DNA of 64,000 bases from Ianthella basta (GCA_964019415.1 OZ025868.1:4808371-4872370), one strand, 5' to 3'; shown: positions 41,426 to 56,772, counted from the stretch's first letter. A program made the numbers and translations. The notes: a model not told the origin generated them from the letters alone.

Positions 41426-44230
41426 GTGGCATGCAGTGGCACCACAAAGAAGATATAGTGTGTTCTAGAGATATAATTAGCGGTAATTTATCCTTTAACA
41501 ACCTGAAATATGTATCAAACTAAATTGAGTCTCTACAGATAGCTAGCTAGCTACATTTCACTATAGCCTCTTCAGCTATAGCAAGATATATACGCAGTAT
41601 GCTGAATGTAACATGTCCTCTTTGGGAAACAAACCCAAGGTAAGTTCTACTGTCACTGCCCATCAGCAAACTCAGCCCTACTCTCGGCAGTACTCTTTCT
41701 TTTCTTCGATATCCCACCAAAATGTGCACAAGATCGCCAGTTATTGGTCCATGTGACCTTGATCCACTCACGTGCGTGAATAATGTCTCCGCCCACCATG
41801 AATTGAAACAATATTCATGAACTGTGAGACACAAGGTAACGATATTCATATGACCCACATGCATACTATGCCTACGCAAGTAGCATACTATGAGATAAGA
41901 TTATTCATAGCAGTGGGTGGTCCAAAGCTCCCTCTGCATACCAAGGATCTTGCATTCTTGTTGCATACTACTTGCAAACGTCTATGAAGTATGCATTTTG
42001 CATACTCATGAAAACTAACGGTGTTTTTGTAGTGTCTCTGCATATGAATTCCATACGCACACTGCAGCTGGCATATGGGCGCCGCACAGTATATATTCAT
42101 TTTGGAGTAGCTTCCTGCGCGCACCTTGCATTATATGGCGTGCGCGCACAGGCAAGTGGGCAGATTATATTATAATACAGTCATAAATTATGCAAACTAT
42201 TAAATCACTTAAGCTAGTCACTATAATGGCTATAATATTATATGCTTGCTGCGATGTATAATTATCCTGTCAATTGTTGCCAATGGCCAATAAATTAAAG
42301 CTTATGTACAAGCTTCATATCCATGCATGTCAGTGTGGTTCAGTAAATCAATAAAAATACAGGAAATATAAAGGAAATGTACACTAACTATATATGCAGG
42401 CACCGTCCATCTGTCATTACATCTAGATCTGCAACTGGCAACTGTTATCCTGCAAAAATGAATAGTACACACAATTAGAGCATCATCATCATCACCTTAA
42501 TTGGGAATCATCTTCATGCATAGTGGGGCATATCTGTTGGGTGTCTGTACCCAGTGGACATACTGCCATAACTTATGCACTGGACCATACTGTGATGTCA
42601 TAATCAGCAAATAACTAACTAATAACTGCCATTGATACAGAACTGCAATTGGGGAGCATTTTATATAAACTAGTCTGCTGTCATGTGTCCTAAGTGTACA
42701 TGTCATAAAGTAAGGAAATCTGAGTTCATGGAGAAATTTGTCCTGTATGGCCAATGGGTTTGTTATTTGGAAGGAAAGTGGTATCCATAATTATTGGTAG
42801 GTATTTTCAGTTAATACCACATCAGTACACCAGAGTATTTCTAAAGGTAGGATGTTGCATCTGTTCCGTGATCAGGTGATCATCAGGATGACATTCAGAT
42901 CAAGGAATGGAGTTTGTATGCATGACTCATACTGACTCTTCCAAAGGAGCCAAAGGGGGGGATGAGAGCCTGCTTGGGATACTCTTCCTGACTCTGTTGC
43001 TTTACCCATCTCCATAAGGAGAGCCAAGTTTGTTTGTAATCCTGCTTGTCAGGTACTGACTGGCCTGGGAGAATCTGTTAGCATTACTTTTTCTGACTCT
43101 GTTGCAATACCTATCCCCAAATGGAGGATGTTTACATAAAGACTTCATAAGGTCAGTGATAGGCAATGGTCCTGTCCCATATACCCCAACATGCATGGTT
43201 CTAAGTCACTATTGTATCCTGTCAGCTCCCACGTAGCTGGTATTAAGGTGTACTAAATGCATACACGGCCATAACAGGGTACATAATTTTATACATTTAA
43301 TGTAGGTGCTAGCCCCAACTTCCTCATCTCAGTTGAATATGCACATTCCATACCTCACAATGCACAAAGGGTGTTTATTAAAGCATGGCACATGGGGAGG
43401 TTGTCAGAATTTTTTTGATTCATGTCTAAGAACGTTGATTTCACGGACGAACAAGGATGCTGAAAGAGCTGGCATCCATACTTTTGATGAACACTTGCTG
43501 CGTGTGCTCTATGATGCAATTGCCATCCACAGAGAGGAGAAGGGGGGTGGTTCAGTTGCCCAACTCAGTGCCCTCGTTCAACCATCTCAACTGCACTCCA
43601 GGAGAAATCAGTCAGATTTCACAGAAGATGCCAGAAATCAGCATTTTGTGTATTACCTGCTACAAAGTAGTTCTACAACAGAGTAGTTGCAATTGGACTT
43701 TAGGCAGCTTGTATCCTAGGGTCGACAATGACACCCTCAGGCTTCCTTAACAATTTCAGTCTCCACGTCCGGCAGCAAAGTCAAATCGTTCACCTTTGAC
43801 TCTCTTTAGAACTGGCACACCTGCCTCTGTTGCAGCGCCATAAGCACCTGTAATCTCCATAATTGCTTTTCATTGGTCACTGTGAGGTGTGTAATTTACA
43901 TTTTCTGCTAGACCCTACTTTTCTTCTGCACCCTTGTGAGATGACAAAGTAAGGGCTAGCAGCTTATTCCAACAAACATCACTGGATGAGAAGAGATTGA
44001 TAACCAATGAATCTCATTACATTACTTCCAGTTTACATAACTACATCCAACAACAGCTCTGGATGCACCAGTAGTTTGTTACCATGGGGATGGGTGCAAG
44101 CAAACATTGCAAGGTTTAGGGAGTCTTTGAAACACCAAAATATGTAATGAAGCCCTAGAGCTTCCCAATAAGTATATTCATATACTGGTCATCATGCACA
44201 TTCAAACGTTCACCCATAACTAACTGACAC

Positions 44231-44234
<4 letters not shown>
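41426..44234. other. Long intergenic stretch, no secure gene
   Basis: The plus-strand frames at 43306-43686 and 43457-43750 overlap and have no recognisable domain. Part of 42880-43110 belongs to the dispersed GGAGTCTG/TTTGCATTACC minisatellite family. The remaining sequence is AT-rich with no RNA gene that I could identify. Confidence 0.4.

Positions 44235-44264
<30 letters not shown>
44235..44264. repeat. (CT)n microsatellite
   Basis: A perfect CT tract of about 15 units. Confidence 0.9.
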
Positions 44265-44265
<1 letters not shown>

Positions 44266-46048
44266 GACTACATTCTGTTCCAGCAGGCTGGGAGACAAGG
44301 TGTTTACAAGATGACAAAGTAGTAGTACTACGTAGTAGTAAAGTACTAACACCTTGTAGATTAGCAGCACAATTACTGCCAGAGTTCTTGTACTGTGCAA
44401 GTAAAACAACTGTAACAAGTAGCTTGCTCACCCAACACTGGCTACTGAACAACACACAGGGCAGATACCAAAGAAAATGGTAGGACTCCTCTGTCACCAA
44501 CTAGTGCTACATCCTATTCGGTCTGCACATACAAGCACCCCTTAGCTAGCACTGGTTTTTAATAATTGTGCTCATCCAATTGTATTTCATTACGGATTGT
44601 GCTTTTCATCGTTTTTGTGTAAACGGTAAGTCAAAACGTTGTTGATTTGCACCGCTTTTGTCCAAAACCATTCTAGTGTAAACGTCGCCTAAGTGCAATG
44701 CAATGTGTGTACATAAGGATGAAGTCAAGACAAGGTGGGGCCAGTGCACTGACACCACTATAAAGAAGGTGGGGCAGGACAGGTGAAAGGTGGGGTGAGA
44801 GGAGAGTGTGAGGTCAGGGGACACAGAGTGGTACACAAGGGGTGATAGTAAAACTAACAACTCAAGGGATTCATGCAGGCATCCATGTACATCAGTGCCC
44901 CACCATTATGGCCTACAGTGAGCTGGGACCACGCTTAGGACCATATAATATAAGGTGAACCTGAGTTGTCTAGGCTAATGTGCCTAATGCTACAGACAGT
45001 CTTCCATGAGAAATTTAGCAGCAGAAGGCCAAACTTGTGTACATCCTAGACACCCAATTAATTTTATTACTTGGCAATTAGTGTGGCATGGTATCAGTTA
45101 ACTCACGCATGCAGTGGGTGGTAATGGGAGGGGAGCACAATCAGACATGCAGGTAGTGGGAGGGGCTGCAACTGACAATGGGAGGGACTTGCCCCCTGAT
45201 CATGATTGGAATGTTACACCTCCCAGACAACTCCCCCTCTACATACCTTACACATTCCTCAGGTACAGTGCTCAGAGGATATTTTCATTAGTACCCTCTG
45301 GAACAGCAGTGATTGGATGAGTGGTAATTACAGAGCTCCACAAGACATGATCACTAGCAGGCTTCGTATTGAAAAAAATTCAATACACTACTATTGTCAC
45401 TAAGAGGGTCACTTGATTACAGAGGACGATAGTATTCATCTCAAATATCCTTGCCATAATACCATAGATATTGGTAATTTTGCAAGCATCTCAGCAAACA
45501 GGGGGCTTGGGAACAGGGTAGCTAATGAATGGGCACCTGCATACACTATGAATATATTCATGTCAACATCTGGGGTGGTCACAAACATTGTATCTAGTTA
45601 CCATAATATGGGAATATTCATATTGACTATAATAACAGGGGCTGCTGTTTCCAGGAATGGGTGTTGCTTATTAAGGAATGAGATATAGTCACAAACACAC
45701 AGCCAGAGCAGCACTTTACATGTGAATGTGCTGCTTTATGGCAAGGGCTAAGGGGTTATTTTAGTAAACAGCTGAGTTAAGACAATTCAACAGATAGCAT
45801 AGAACTAATCAAATTTTCAAGGGACATTAGTAGAGTAGGAGTAACTGGCTCAGCAACAGTCCAGCAACCCTGGTGCCAAATCAACATAGAAGCCCCACAA
45901 GATTCCTAACTCATCACACAACACTGCCATGGTTTCTGGTATGGTTACCTTGAAGCCATGCAGTGCACACTGCACCAGGTAGTATAAACTGTCCACAAAC
46001 TTGAAAACAATGCACACATGTACATGGAACATAACACACAAGAGAGAC

Positions 46049-46050
<2 letters not shown>
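44265..46050. other. Intergenic stretch, no gene seen
   Basis: Open frames at 45114-45403 and 45413-45688 (plus) have no recognisable content. Nothing else is supported. Confidence 0.4.
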
Positions 46051-46095
<45 letters not shown>

Positions 46096-46108
46096 CACAC
46101 ACACACAC
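46051..46108. repeat. (CA)n microsatellite
   Basis: A nearly perfect CA tract with one CG interruption. Confidence 0.9.
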
Positions 46109-47511
<1,403 letters not shown>

Positions 47512-47554
47512 ACACACACACACACACGCACACACACACATGCACACAAGCACA

Positions 47555-47592
<38 letters not shown>

Positions 47593-47609
47593 CACACACA
47601 CACACACAC
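47512..47609. repeat. Interrupted (CA)n microsatellite
   Basis: CA repeats with TG, AG and GC interruptions over about 98 bases. Confidence 0.9.
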
Positions 47610-48107
47610 GTAGACAGTACATGCATTACAAGAAATGAATTAGACATTTTTGAAAGGCTTATATAGCATGTTCAAGTAAACTTTAGAATGTCTGCACCTT
47701 GCAATCTCTATGCACAGTTTACAATTGCTGTAGACTAATTCACAGACACACCCATGCACGTACGTACGTGTGGTGTGCATTGGTTGGGGCTAGAAGCAGA
47801 TGATAATAAATGATTTTCAATTTGCAGTGTATTTACAATTGCGATGCAACAAAAATCTTACCAGTTTGATCTCATACAACTTTTCCTCATATCAAGCTAG
47901 TACGTTTTTGAGAAATCTGATTATTTCCCTGAACCAGATGATCCAAATGTATCCACTTCTCTTCTAGCTAGAAAATTCATGAAATTTCTGCAAGTCCATT
48001 GATTAATGCAAACTGTGAAGACTTGATCTTGCAACCATCAACAACCGTAAACAGCAATCTTTGCATTCTCACTGACAAGCGAGGAGGAGTAGATATAGGT
48101 AAGAGCA
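47610..48107. other. Intergenic stretch beside the Penelope-like fragment
   Basis: The phrase GACTTGATCTTGCAACCATC at 48020 recurs at 50662, so both loci share a dispersed repeat. No gene is present. Confidence 0.45.
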
Positions 48108-48210
48108 CAGGTGTGCATATAGAAAAATAGCACAAATATAACGTTTGACTGATACCTAATTACACAATTACACGCAATTATAAACGGATCTCTTCTTCCA
48201 GAAGCGCCAA

Positions 48211-48474
48211 TTGGACCATGCCCTTGGTGCACAGAAGCTTGCAGTCCTGGAAAAGCATGTCAGCAATACCCAGACAAAGGTTTCGACTCAGACAAAGGAA
48301 CGGCAGAAGAAGAAGTTCGACAACCTTCTGGCTAGACAAACCCACATGCAGCAAAGCCCAGGCAACCGGCGTATGGTGAACCTGTCATCCAGACAGCTTG
48401 ATGACTCACAAATGTCAGCCTTGTCCAAAGGTCTGAATTTTGTCGTGTCATTGACTGTTAAATTGTTACTTTAA
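48211..48474 (+). pseudogene. Penelope-like protein, N-terminal remnant
   Basis: The 87-residue frame has a Lys/Gln-rich helix (KERQKKKFDNLLARQ) and then RMVNLSSRQLDDSQMSALSKGLNF. The NLSS...L...LSKGLNF phrase is the known lead-in to the reverse transcriptase of Penelope-like elements. Similarity ends right after it and no RT follows, so the element is cut short. It is not a functional gene. Confidence 0.65.
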
Positions 48475-48565
48475 CGTTATTCATGGTCACATCATCAACT
48501 GTCACCACATTTCATCACCTGTCACTAACATTTATATATATACTGTAGGAGTGCTGTATTTTGTC

Positions 48566-48608
48566 ATTCACTGATGAAGGTGGCTGAAAGCTGCCGAAAC
48601 GTCTGGAT
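48566..48608 (+). ncRNA. Hammerhead ribozyme motif of the Penelope-like element
   Basis: The core reads CTGATGA, stem II GGTGGC / GCTGCC (with two wobble pairs) closed by TGAAA, then GAAAC and GTC. Stem I pairs ATTCA before the core with TGGAT after it, using one wobble. The ACGT junction is self-complementary, as in other Penelope-type hammerheads that act as dimers. The position, close downstream of the Penelope-like coding remnant, fits the family. Confidence 0.72.
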
Positions 48609-48835
48609 AACTTGTGAAATTTTGGCTAGTGCGAACGAACTTGAATGATGTCAGACTTACCTAGCCACTCAGGACTGTTCAAATAGGTTTGAACAGGAGG
48701 GTAATTTTTAGATATTTCTTCCAACAGTTTAGTAGTGCTTTGGTAGCCAAGGAAGAGGAATGTAATTGCGTGTAATTGTGTAATTAGGTATCAGTCAAAC
48801 GTTATATTTGTGCTATTTTTCTATATGCACACCTG

Positions 48836-49121
48836 ACGAACTTGAATGATGTTCAAACCTAGCCTGTCAAGTTTTCCCTGTGCCAGCAAGTGAATTTGGC
48901 ATTCCGAGGGATTTAGGCATCCCCTTGAAACATGGGGCTAATGGCACTAAATCCTGCACGCAAGTTACATGCAATTACATTCCTCCTCTTTGGCTCCCAA
49001 AACACTAGACTGTTAGAAGATAAATTCAGATTGCAATTGCTTCCAAGTAGTTGCATTGGAATTAAGTACTTGTATTATTAAAGTAATGGAAACCGTAATA
49101 ACTATTGATTCTGAATAATTA
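48836..49121. other. Penelope-related flanking repeat
   Basis: It holds the direct repeat of GAACTTGAATGATGT and the inverted partner (48973-49022) of 48717-48770. No gene. Confidence 0.4.
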
Positions 49122-49166
49122 TGTGTGTGTGTGTGGTGTGTGTGTGTGTGGTGTGTGTGTGTGTGT

Positions 49167-49202
<36 letters not shown>
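49122..49202. repeat. (TG)n microsatellite, interrupted
   Basis: TG repeats with GG interruptions. Confidence 0.9.
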
Positions 49203-49212
<10 letters not shown>

Positions 49213-49271
49213 GTGGTGTGATTGTGATGTGATGTGGTGTGTAGTGAACTTCTCCCTCCCCCCTCTCCGCA

Positions 49272-49437
49272 GTTTCTGTTCTCACTTTCTGTGACGATGA
49301 AGCTTTTTGAAGAACAGAAAGAGGACTTGATTGGTCTGTTCTCTGCTAGCACTTGTGAGCACATGACGTTGGAGGAGTTTGTGCCACAGGCAAGGACCAC
49401 GATCACCATGGTGTATCGCAGACACCATCAACGCTAA
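49272..49437 (+). CDS. Possible isolated exon, unrecognised
   Basis: After a TG-rich, pyrimidine-rich tract, CTCTCCGCAG could be an acceptor. The following frame includes MKLFEEQKEDLIGLFSAS and MTLEEFVPQA, which look like folded, amphipathic protein. It runs to a stop at 49437; a donor at CACCATGGTG is also possible. I do not recognise the family. No neighbouring exon was found. Confidence 0.25.
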
Positions 49438-49492
49438 CGCTAGTCAACGCTAGGGTAGGGAGTGTGGAGTACTAGTTACGTATGTGTTCGTA

Positions 49493-49496
<4 letters not shown>

Positions 49497-49560
<64 letters not shown>
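49497..49560. repeat. (TG)n microsatellite
   Basis: About 32 uninterrupted TG units. Confidence 0.95.
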
Positions 49561-49562
<2 letters not shown>

Positions 49563-52109
49563 TACACATGTGCGCACAGCCCAAATAGTAAACTTTATTA
49601 CTATACCAAAATCTCCTGGACGTCAACAATCAGTGAAAGATTCACCTACTGTACACTAAACATACAGTACGTAAGCAGGGTGTGAAGGGGTTAATGAGTC
49701 CAGCAGTCCTAGTGCAGAATCACTACAGCAGACTAATAGACTGCACACATTTATGCCCAGGATATTACTGCATGATACCATCAGTCATCCATCAACTGGA
49801 TAGGCACTGTTGGAGTGTGGAGTGTTTCATACGCACTCTTCTCACTGGTAGGGGTGGAATCTGGATCCAGATCAGATCCAGATTGGGCAAAAAACATAAA
49901 CATGTCAATCTGGTTGACCTAGATTCAATTCAAGATTTAAGGACTCGGTGTTACAGTACCAATGTATGGCAATGGTCATGACAGTCGACATCCCTCACTA
50001 GGGGAGGCACTGGGAAAGACCAAGTTGGGTATGTAGGCTATGGTAAACCCATGTTAATGTGTGCGGTGAACCAATTGCCATGTGTCTGACTGTGGATAGG
50101 TTGCTTGGCTGAATCAACACACAGCAGTGATTGGTTAACCTTGCACGCAAGCACACACACAATTAGACGCACACACATTTAAAGAAATGAAGCAGATGTT
50201 GGTGAAAGACATAGCATGGCCAAGTGAACTCAAAACAGTGGCTGGATGGAGTGGCCACATTGGCCAACATTGTGGGATAGAGTAATGCTAACATTCATTG
50301 GCTGTGCCAATCAGTATCGTATCAAATTTATAGCCTATGCATGTGCACAATACACAACACATCAGACCGATAACTGCTGCCACTACAACTCTCTATAATA
50401 TACAGCCACTAATGTAGATAAAAATTCAAATTGTATAGTAGTGCATTTAAATCATAAACAAATAAAAACACTCACCAGCCAGCAGTCAATGTCCAGATTC
50501 AACATCACGCATCATTTATGATTCTTCTGCTTCTCTAACACGAGTAGATTTTAGATACTCCTCTTGCATGAAACACACTCTTCAGAACTACCTTGATCCA
50601 ACTTATGAAAAGCTCTGCATGGCTCTCCTCTTGATTTATCGCTCACTGCAAACTTTCAAGACTTGATCTTGCAACCATCACCAAACACAATGATAAGCAG
50701 GTCCTACTGTACAATCATTGCAATCTCTCTGGTAAGAGAAGGTGATGATACACACAAGTAAGAATACTACGTACTTTGAATTCACTTAGCTGTAGAAGTT
50801 GCTGCACAAAATTAATAAGCTTAATGTTAGACTGTATGTACTTCAACTAAATTCACTTGCAACATGCAAAACGATGATTGACCACAGGCGAGTACAGGGC
50901 ATTTCACATGGTAGACATGACTGCTCTAGGCTACCAAATATGAGGTACGTATGAATACACAATGTTGTGTCCTTATACTACTCCACAATTCCTGCTATCC
51001 ACAGTCACTTTTTCAGCTGGGTATAACATTAAACCACGATGCATACGTACATAAATACCAATGTCAGTACATACATAACCCGCTGCTTTATGAATCAACA
51101 GAGTGTATACGTACTGTACATGTATGTGTGTGTGTAAATTCCTAATACTGTTCCCCTGAATTGTCTACACCTTTAAATTCCTTGGCTTGCTACACAGAAT
51201 CTAAAATGCGTAAGTCTTCACAAATAGGATGCCTCCCAATTATTTGCTACAGATAATGTACTTTGAATAGTGAAGCACATTGTACTAGGTACTAAAGCTA
51301 TTAACAACTTAGCTGATATGGTGACACTTGTGACTCCTCTGACAGATTTTGGAGCTAAGTCAGCACACACAGAGCAAATGGTTCAGGAACTATTCCTTTG
51401 GTAGTACCGTACTTATGTTGGGTACAGTACTACTCTCTACACTTATAGCTACTGTACATGTACAGCTGATCTTTCTTTAGAGGAAGGCAAGCAACAAGTG
51501 GGCAATAATATCAAACAACCAAGTGGTCCACCTTGCATGAAGAACTAAGCACAATGACACTAAATGATGTACTCCAAACTGTGCAAACTGTGCCTGAATG
51601 AAGTCTCCTGCATACATAGTTGTGGTACAACTGTGCAGTGCTACTATTAGGGATAAATCATACATTGGAAGAAGGTAGTTTGCGTGAAAAAGCCCTCATA
51701 AATGTCCTAGGAAATGGTACTACACTAAATTAGAGTCACCAGCAAACCCTTCGTGGGAGCGAAGCATCACAGCTTGCACATACAGGCAGTACATAGCTAG
51801 CATAGTTTAGTATTACCTATGCAAATAACTGTTTACAACACTACTCGTACACTAATGCTTCTGATGACTACTATCCCCATATGAGGTATGAATACACAAT
51901 ATTATGGTCTTCTGTGGTCACTGATGCTTTGTAAGAGATATGAGGAGAAGATAGAAGAGATAACAGGGAATTGTGGACTAGTATTTAGAGACCACAACAT
52001 ATCTACAACTATCTTCTGGTGCACTGGTGCTTTGTAACCTGGGTAAAGTGCGCATGAATGAAGCCCCCAAGCTACGTAACGAATGTTCAGTGCTTCTAAT
52101 AGTACTTAC
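49561..52109. other. Long stretch without a secure gene
   Basis: The dispersed GACTTGATCTTGCAACCATC phrase recurs at 50662. AATATGAGGTACGTATGAATAC at 50937 and the similar stretch at 51880 are a diverged repeat pair. Around 51590 and 52050 the phrase CATGAATGAAG or CTGAATGAAG lies in two related stretches. No gene is supported. Confidence 0.4.
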
Positions 52110-52291
52110 CTGTAGTGATACCAAGAATGGAGACACCTTGGGTAGTGACATTCCAGGAATGTAGAATAACATGGTCCAAAAGAGTCATCATCAATCTCAT
52201 TTTGGTTGCCCTACGGTGATGATTTGAACGATTCAATAACTACACCGTCGTCGACGTCACTTATAATAGTACTGTCAAGTCTGGCCGTCAT
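52110..52291 (-). CDS. Candidate first exon, CpG-richer region (uncertain)
   Basis: On the minus strand an ATG at 52291 opens MTARLDSTIISDVDDGVV, followed by an in-frame TAG at codon 27. The same frame then continues (NEIDDDSFGPCYSTFLECH) to a strong CAG/GTAAGT donor at 52110. The region is richer in CG than its surroundings and holds GTGACGTCGACGACGG, a CRE-like site. Either this is a 5' exon with a short upstream frame, or a decayed first exon. No downstream exon could be matched. Confidence 0.25.
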
Positions 52292-54636
52292 TTTGTTGTC
52301 TCAGCAGGGATAGGGGAAATCCCTTTGTGCTTAGTGCAGACGCAGACGGAGCCGTAATTGTGAATGGCCTGTAGCAGTACTGCATATGATCCAATCTGCT
52401 CCCAGTAGTAGTGGTCCCTAATCAATACTGGAATAGAGTTAGAAATGCGAACTTAGCTAGTTAGCTGCAAGGTACGTATGTATGTAACGAGAATGATTCA
52501 GTCAGGCATCCAATGCAGACCATATGAAACCAAGATCAACACTTGGCCTCTTCCAACTCCATCACAAGGCAAATAATGCTGCATCACTGTAGGCAAGTCT
52601 TCTTGCAGTGTAAGTGACCTTTTGCATTATATTAGCGGGCTATAGCTATAGCTTAAGCCAACACCTGTTTTCTTGACCATGTTATGTACATACATAGATA
52701 CCATCCTCTGCATCTATTGCTCCTCCATATCTATGTTCTCTCCTGCAGCATCAATTGATGCATACTTTTAAGCAACCCATTTATTAGGTGTTAGCATTAA
52801 TTCCTTAATTGCCTTACATCAAGATTTCTGCCATATATATCTTATAATGGCAGGGACTGTTGGTAGCTGCAGCAATTCCAGTGGTCTCTGTACCATGCAT
52901 GCTAGTGCTGTTGCTAAGTATCAACAATGTAAGTTACTATATACATGTCTATAGTACACAACTTTAATTCGATCTGTAGCTAGATATCAAATGCGTCACA
53001 TTACTTGAGTTACGTTTACGTAGCTATGTACGTAGCTACTGGAACACTGTTAAGGTTATTGCAATACACATGAAGGCAGTTCTGGAATGTGAAGAGAATG
53101 CAGCCAGCTTGCAGTTGTCTGCATAACTAACTTATCAGATAACAGATGACATGTAGTGTATTCCCCTGGCTCACACATGTATGTCCTAAGAATGCCAACC
53201 AGCACAGTTGTATGGGCTCATGTTCCCAGTTACAGTAGTTGGTATCCCAGACTGCAACATTCTGCAGAATCTTCCTTCCATAACAAATGGGATATGGAGG
53301 GTGGAGTCTAGAAAATGGCAGTCTAAGCTACTTGATACTACTGTGGCCAGATATCATAGTAGATGTAATGCCCTTCTCTTACTGGTACAATTGCTACACA
53401 AGTGCAGCTGCTCAACTCTAACTGAAAGGCTAGCTACAGGTTGGCCATTGCAGGGCCACGTACCTTTTGCATGCATAGTGCAACCACATTCCATAGCATG
53501 ATCATGAACAAACAGTTTGACATCATTTCATGGCCATGTGCTCACTATTTAGTTCATGAATATGAGAGTGTACTACATATCAGTTTGTGGCAACTGCAGG
53601 CATGTTTAATTTGTTCTCGTATTGGTACAGTTATTATAACCATACTGTGGACTTATGAATGTACACATAACCACGACAATGTCAAATTCACAGTTAATAG
53701 AGAAGTGATAATCAGTACGTATGCGTGTCTGAGAAGGTAGAGTAATGACAACTGTCAGTGACATGATCTTGAGGTGGTTGTCCATCAGTCAGTGAGCAGT
53801 AAGAATAGTGAATAAATTAAAACCTGATGCTGGTGACCAAGGGGTGGAACTGAATCCAAAACTCACTACGTGTGATACAATACCCACAAATCTGTAGCTG
53901 ATGATAATGGAGCAGCAGCCTTCAGTATGCCACTGTACAGGTGGCTTATAAGAGCAAAGCAGAAATATGCAGATACTGTAGGTTGTGAATGTGCATTGCA
54001 AGATGTATCACTAACAACTGTGCAGCATTAGTTAGTTATAGCTACGTATATATGTGTAGCTATGTTGATCTGTAATAATTATTGTGTTTTGGTGACATTT
54101 GGCCAAAATGATCTCTACCCGTGTCTGTGACCATGTCATGAAACTTATGTAGTATTCCATGCACAGATAGTCACAATGAGTACACACATGCCAGTCCACA
54201 CACACCACTCAGCTGCAATTCACCAATACATTCTTTACTTTCACCCACTGACTTGTGCCATGCTCTCTGCACTCCCGGGTGCAGTGTCCGTGTCATCACT
54301 GGTCTGGAATGTCCAGTCTGCTGTTGCCATGGGGAACCAGTGCCACTTGTTCTAATGCACACAGTGCAGTGTGAGGTTGGCATAGTGACAGGTGTCTTCA
54401 CTTGCAAGATGGTCTGTACCCCTCCACCCAATCACAACTAACAAAGTGCCAATGAGCTAAAAACATACTTTCTTGTTATGAATTGACATACGTACCCTTG
54501 TTCTGCCAAGCCCTGGGGGTGTGTCCACTCACGCATAAGGTCACTCTTGATGGCTGTTGTTATAGAATTGGGTCCCCTGTACGTCCTGGCTCTGTATTGT
54601 AACTCTCCCTGCATTTATGTACATGTGTGCTGTGGT
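52292..54636. other. Long intergenic stretch, no gene seen
   Basis: No gene, RNA or element was recognised. The minus frame at 54431-54171 has no known domain. Confidence 0.4.
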
Positions 54637-54884
54637 AGGACACACCCCTACCACTAGAAGGACACACCCCTACCACTGGGACACACCCCTACCACTAGAA
54701 GGACACACCCCTACCACTAGAAGGACACACCCCTACCACTGGGACACACCCCTACCACTAGAAGGACACACCCCTACCACTAGAAGGACACACCCCTACC
54801 ACTGGGACACACCCCTACCACTAGAAGGACACACCCCTACCACTGGGACACACCCCTACTACTAGAAGGACACACCCCTACTAC
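54637..54884. repeat. Minisatellite with 63-bp higher-order unit
   Basis: Two subunits alternate: GACACACCCCTACCACTAGAAG (22 bases, type A) and a 19-base form lacking the AGAA (type B, ending ACTGG). The order A-A-B repeats about three times, giving a 63-bp higher-order period. The plus-strand frame over it (HTPTTRRTHPYHWDTPLPLEG) is periodic for that reason and is probably not a gene. Confidence 0.9.
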
Positions 54885-55229
54885 TTCACACTTGTGTGTG
54901 TTATGGCTGTCTGTCAGTTTGCCTTATTGCACTCACTTACTGCTCAAATGCCTGCTGTGGCGGGATCTGGGTGAGGATAGCATGGTGACTGCACAGGTCT
55001 GCATGGTGCTAAGGTGCCTTGTTGTAGAGCACCCTAGGGAACCTGTAATAACAACATGCATACAGTACCACACTGCAGCAGAACTGAAGGATCTATAGAC
55101 ACTTGGTACTGCAGTGTGTGTGTGTGTGTGGGAGGGGGGGAGGATTAGGTTTCCGACAATTTGTGTGGAATTTTGTGTAAATTTTTCTTTCCTCCATGCA
55201 ACTACACTCATCTAGTATAATATAGCTAC

Positions 55230-56505
<1,276 letters not shown>

Positions 56506-56654
56506 CTTTGGAAGGAAAGACGGAAAGAGAGAGCAGAATGCTTTAAGTCCTAAGCTTATTCATGACCACTCAATGCTCTTATAAGGACATAAGCTCATTT
56601 AGCACACACCCATTCCCAACACATACGTATACGCATGTGCACACACAAACCATC

Positions 56655-56772
56655 AGCCCCTCCCCTCCCTCTCCCTCCCTTCCCCTCCCTCTCCCTCCCC
56701 TCCCCTCCCCTCCTCTCCCCTCCCCTCCCCTCCCCTCCCCTCCCCTCCCCTCCCTCTCCCTCCCCTCCCCCC
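56655..56772. repeat. Polypyrimidine (TCCCC)n tract
   Basis: About 118 bases of almost pure C and T, mostly TCCCC units. It lies 150 bases upstream (minus sense) of the DHHC exon and can form unusual DNA structures such as triplex. Confidence 0.9.

Larger units (their letters stand above)
48108..48835 (+). mobile_element. Penelope-like element fragment with 73-bp inverted repeat ends
   Basis: A perfect 73-base inverted repeat (48108-48180 and 48763-48835, starting CAGGTGTGCATATAG) brackets a Penelope-like coding remnant and a hammerhead motif. Penelope-like elements often have rearranged terminal pseudo-LTRs, including inverted pieces. Further partial repeats follow: GAACTTGAATGATGT occurs at 48640 and 48839, and 48717-48770 has an inverted partner at 48973-49022. 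The copy is strongly shortened and lacks the RT core and GIY-YIG nuclease. Confidence 0.65.

Noticed and set aside
43306-43750. Overlapping plus-strand frames as a host gene
   Set aside because: No domain, splice sites or codon evidence could be found, and two frames compete over the same bases.
54617-54865. Periodic protein HTPTTRRTHPYHW
   Set aside because: It is the translation of a minisatellite with no flanking coding signal.
54637-54884. CRISPR-like direct repeat array
   Set aside because: There are no unique spacers; the units abut each other and this is animal DNA.
54933-55211. C-terminal exon of the ZDHHC6-like gene
   Set aside because: An acceptor-like TTATTACAG is present, but the translated frames do not resemble the conserved C-terminal part and the phase does not fit.
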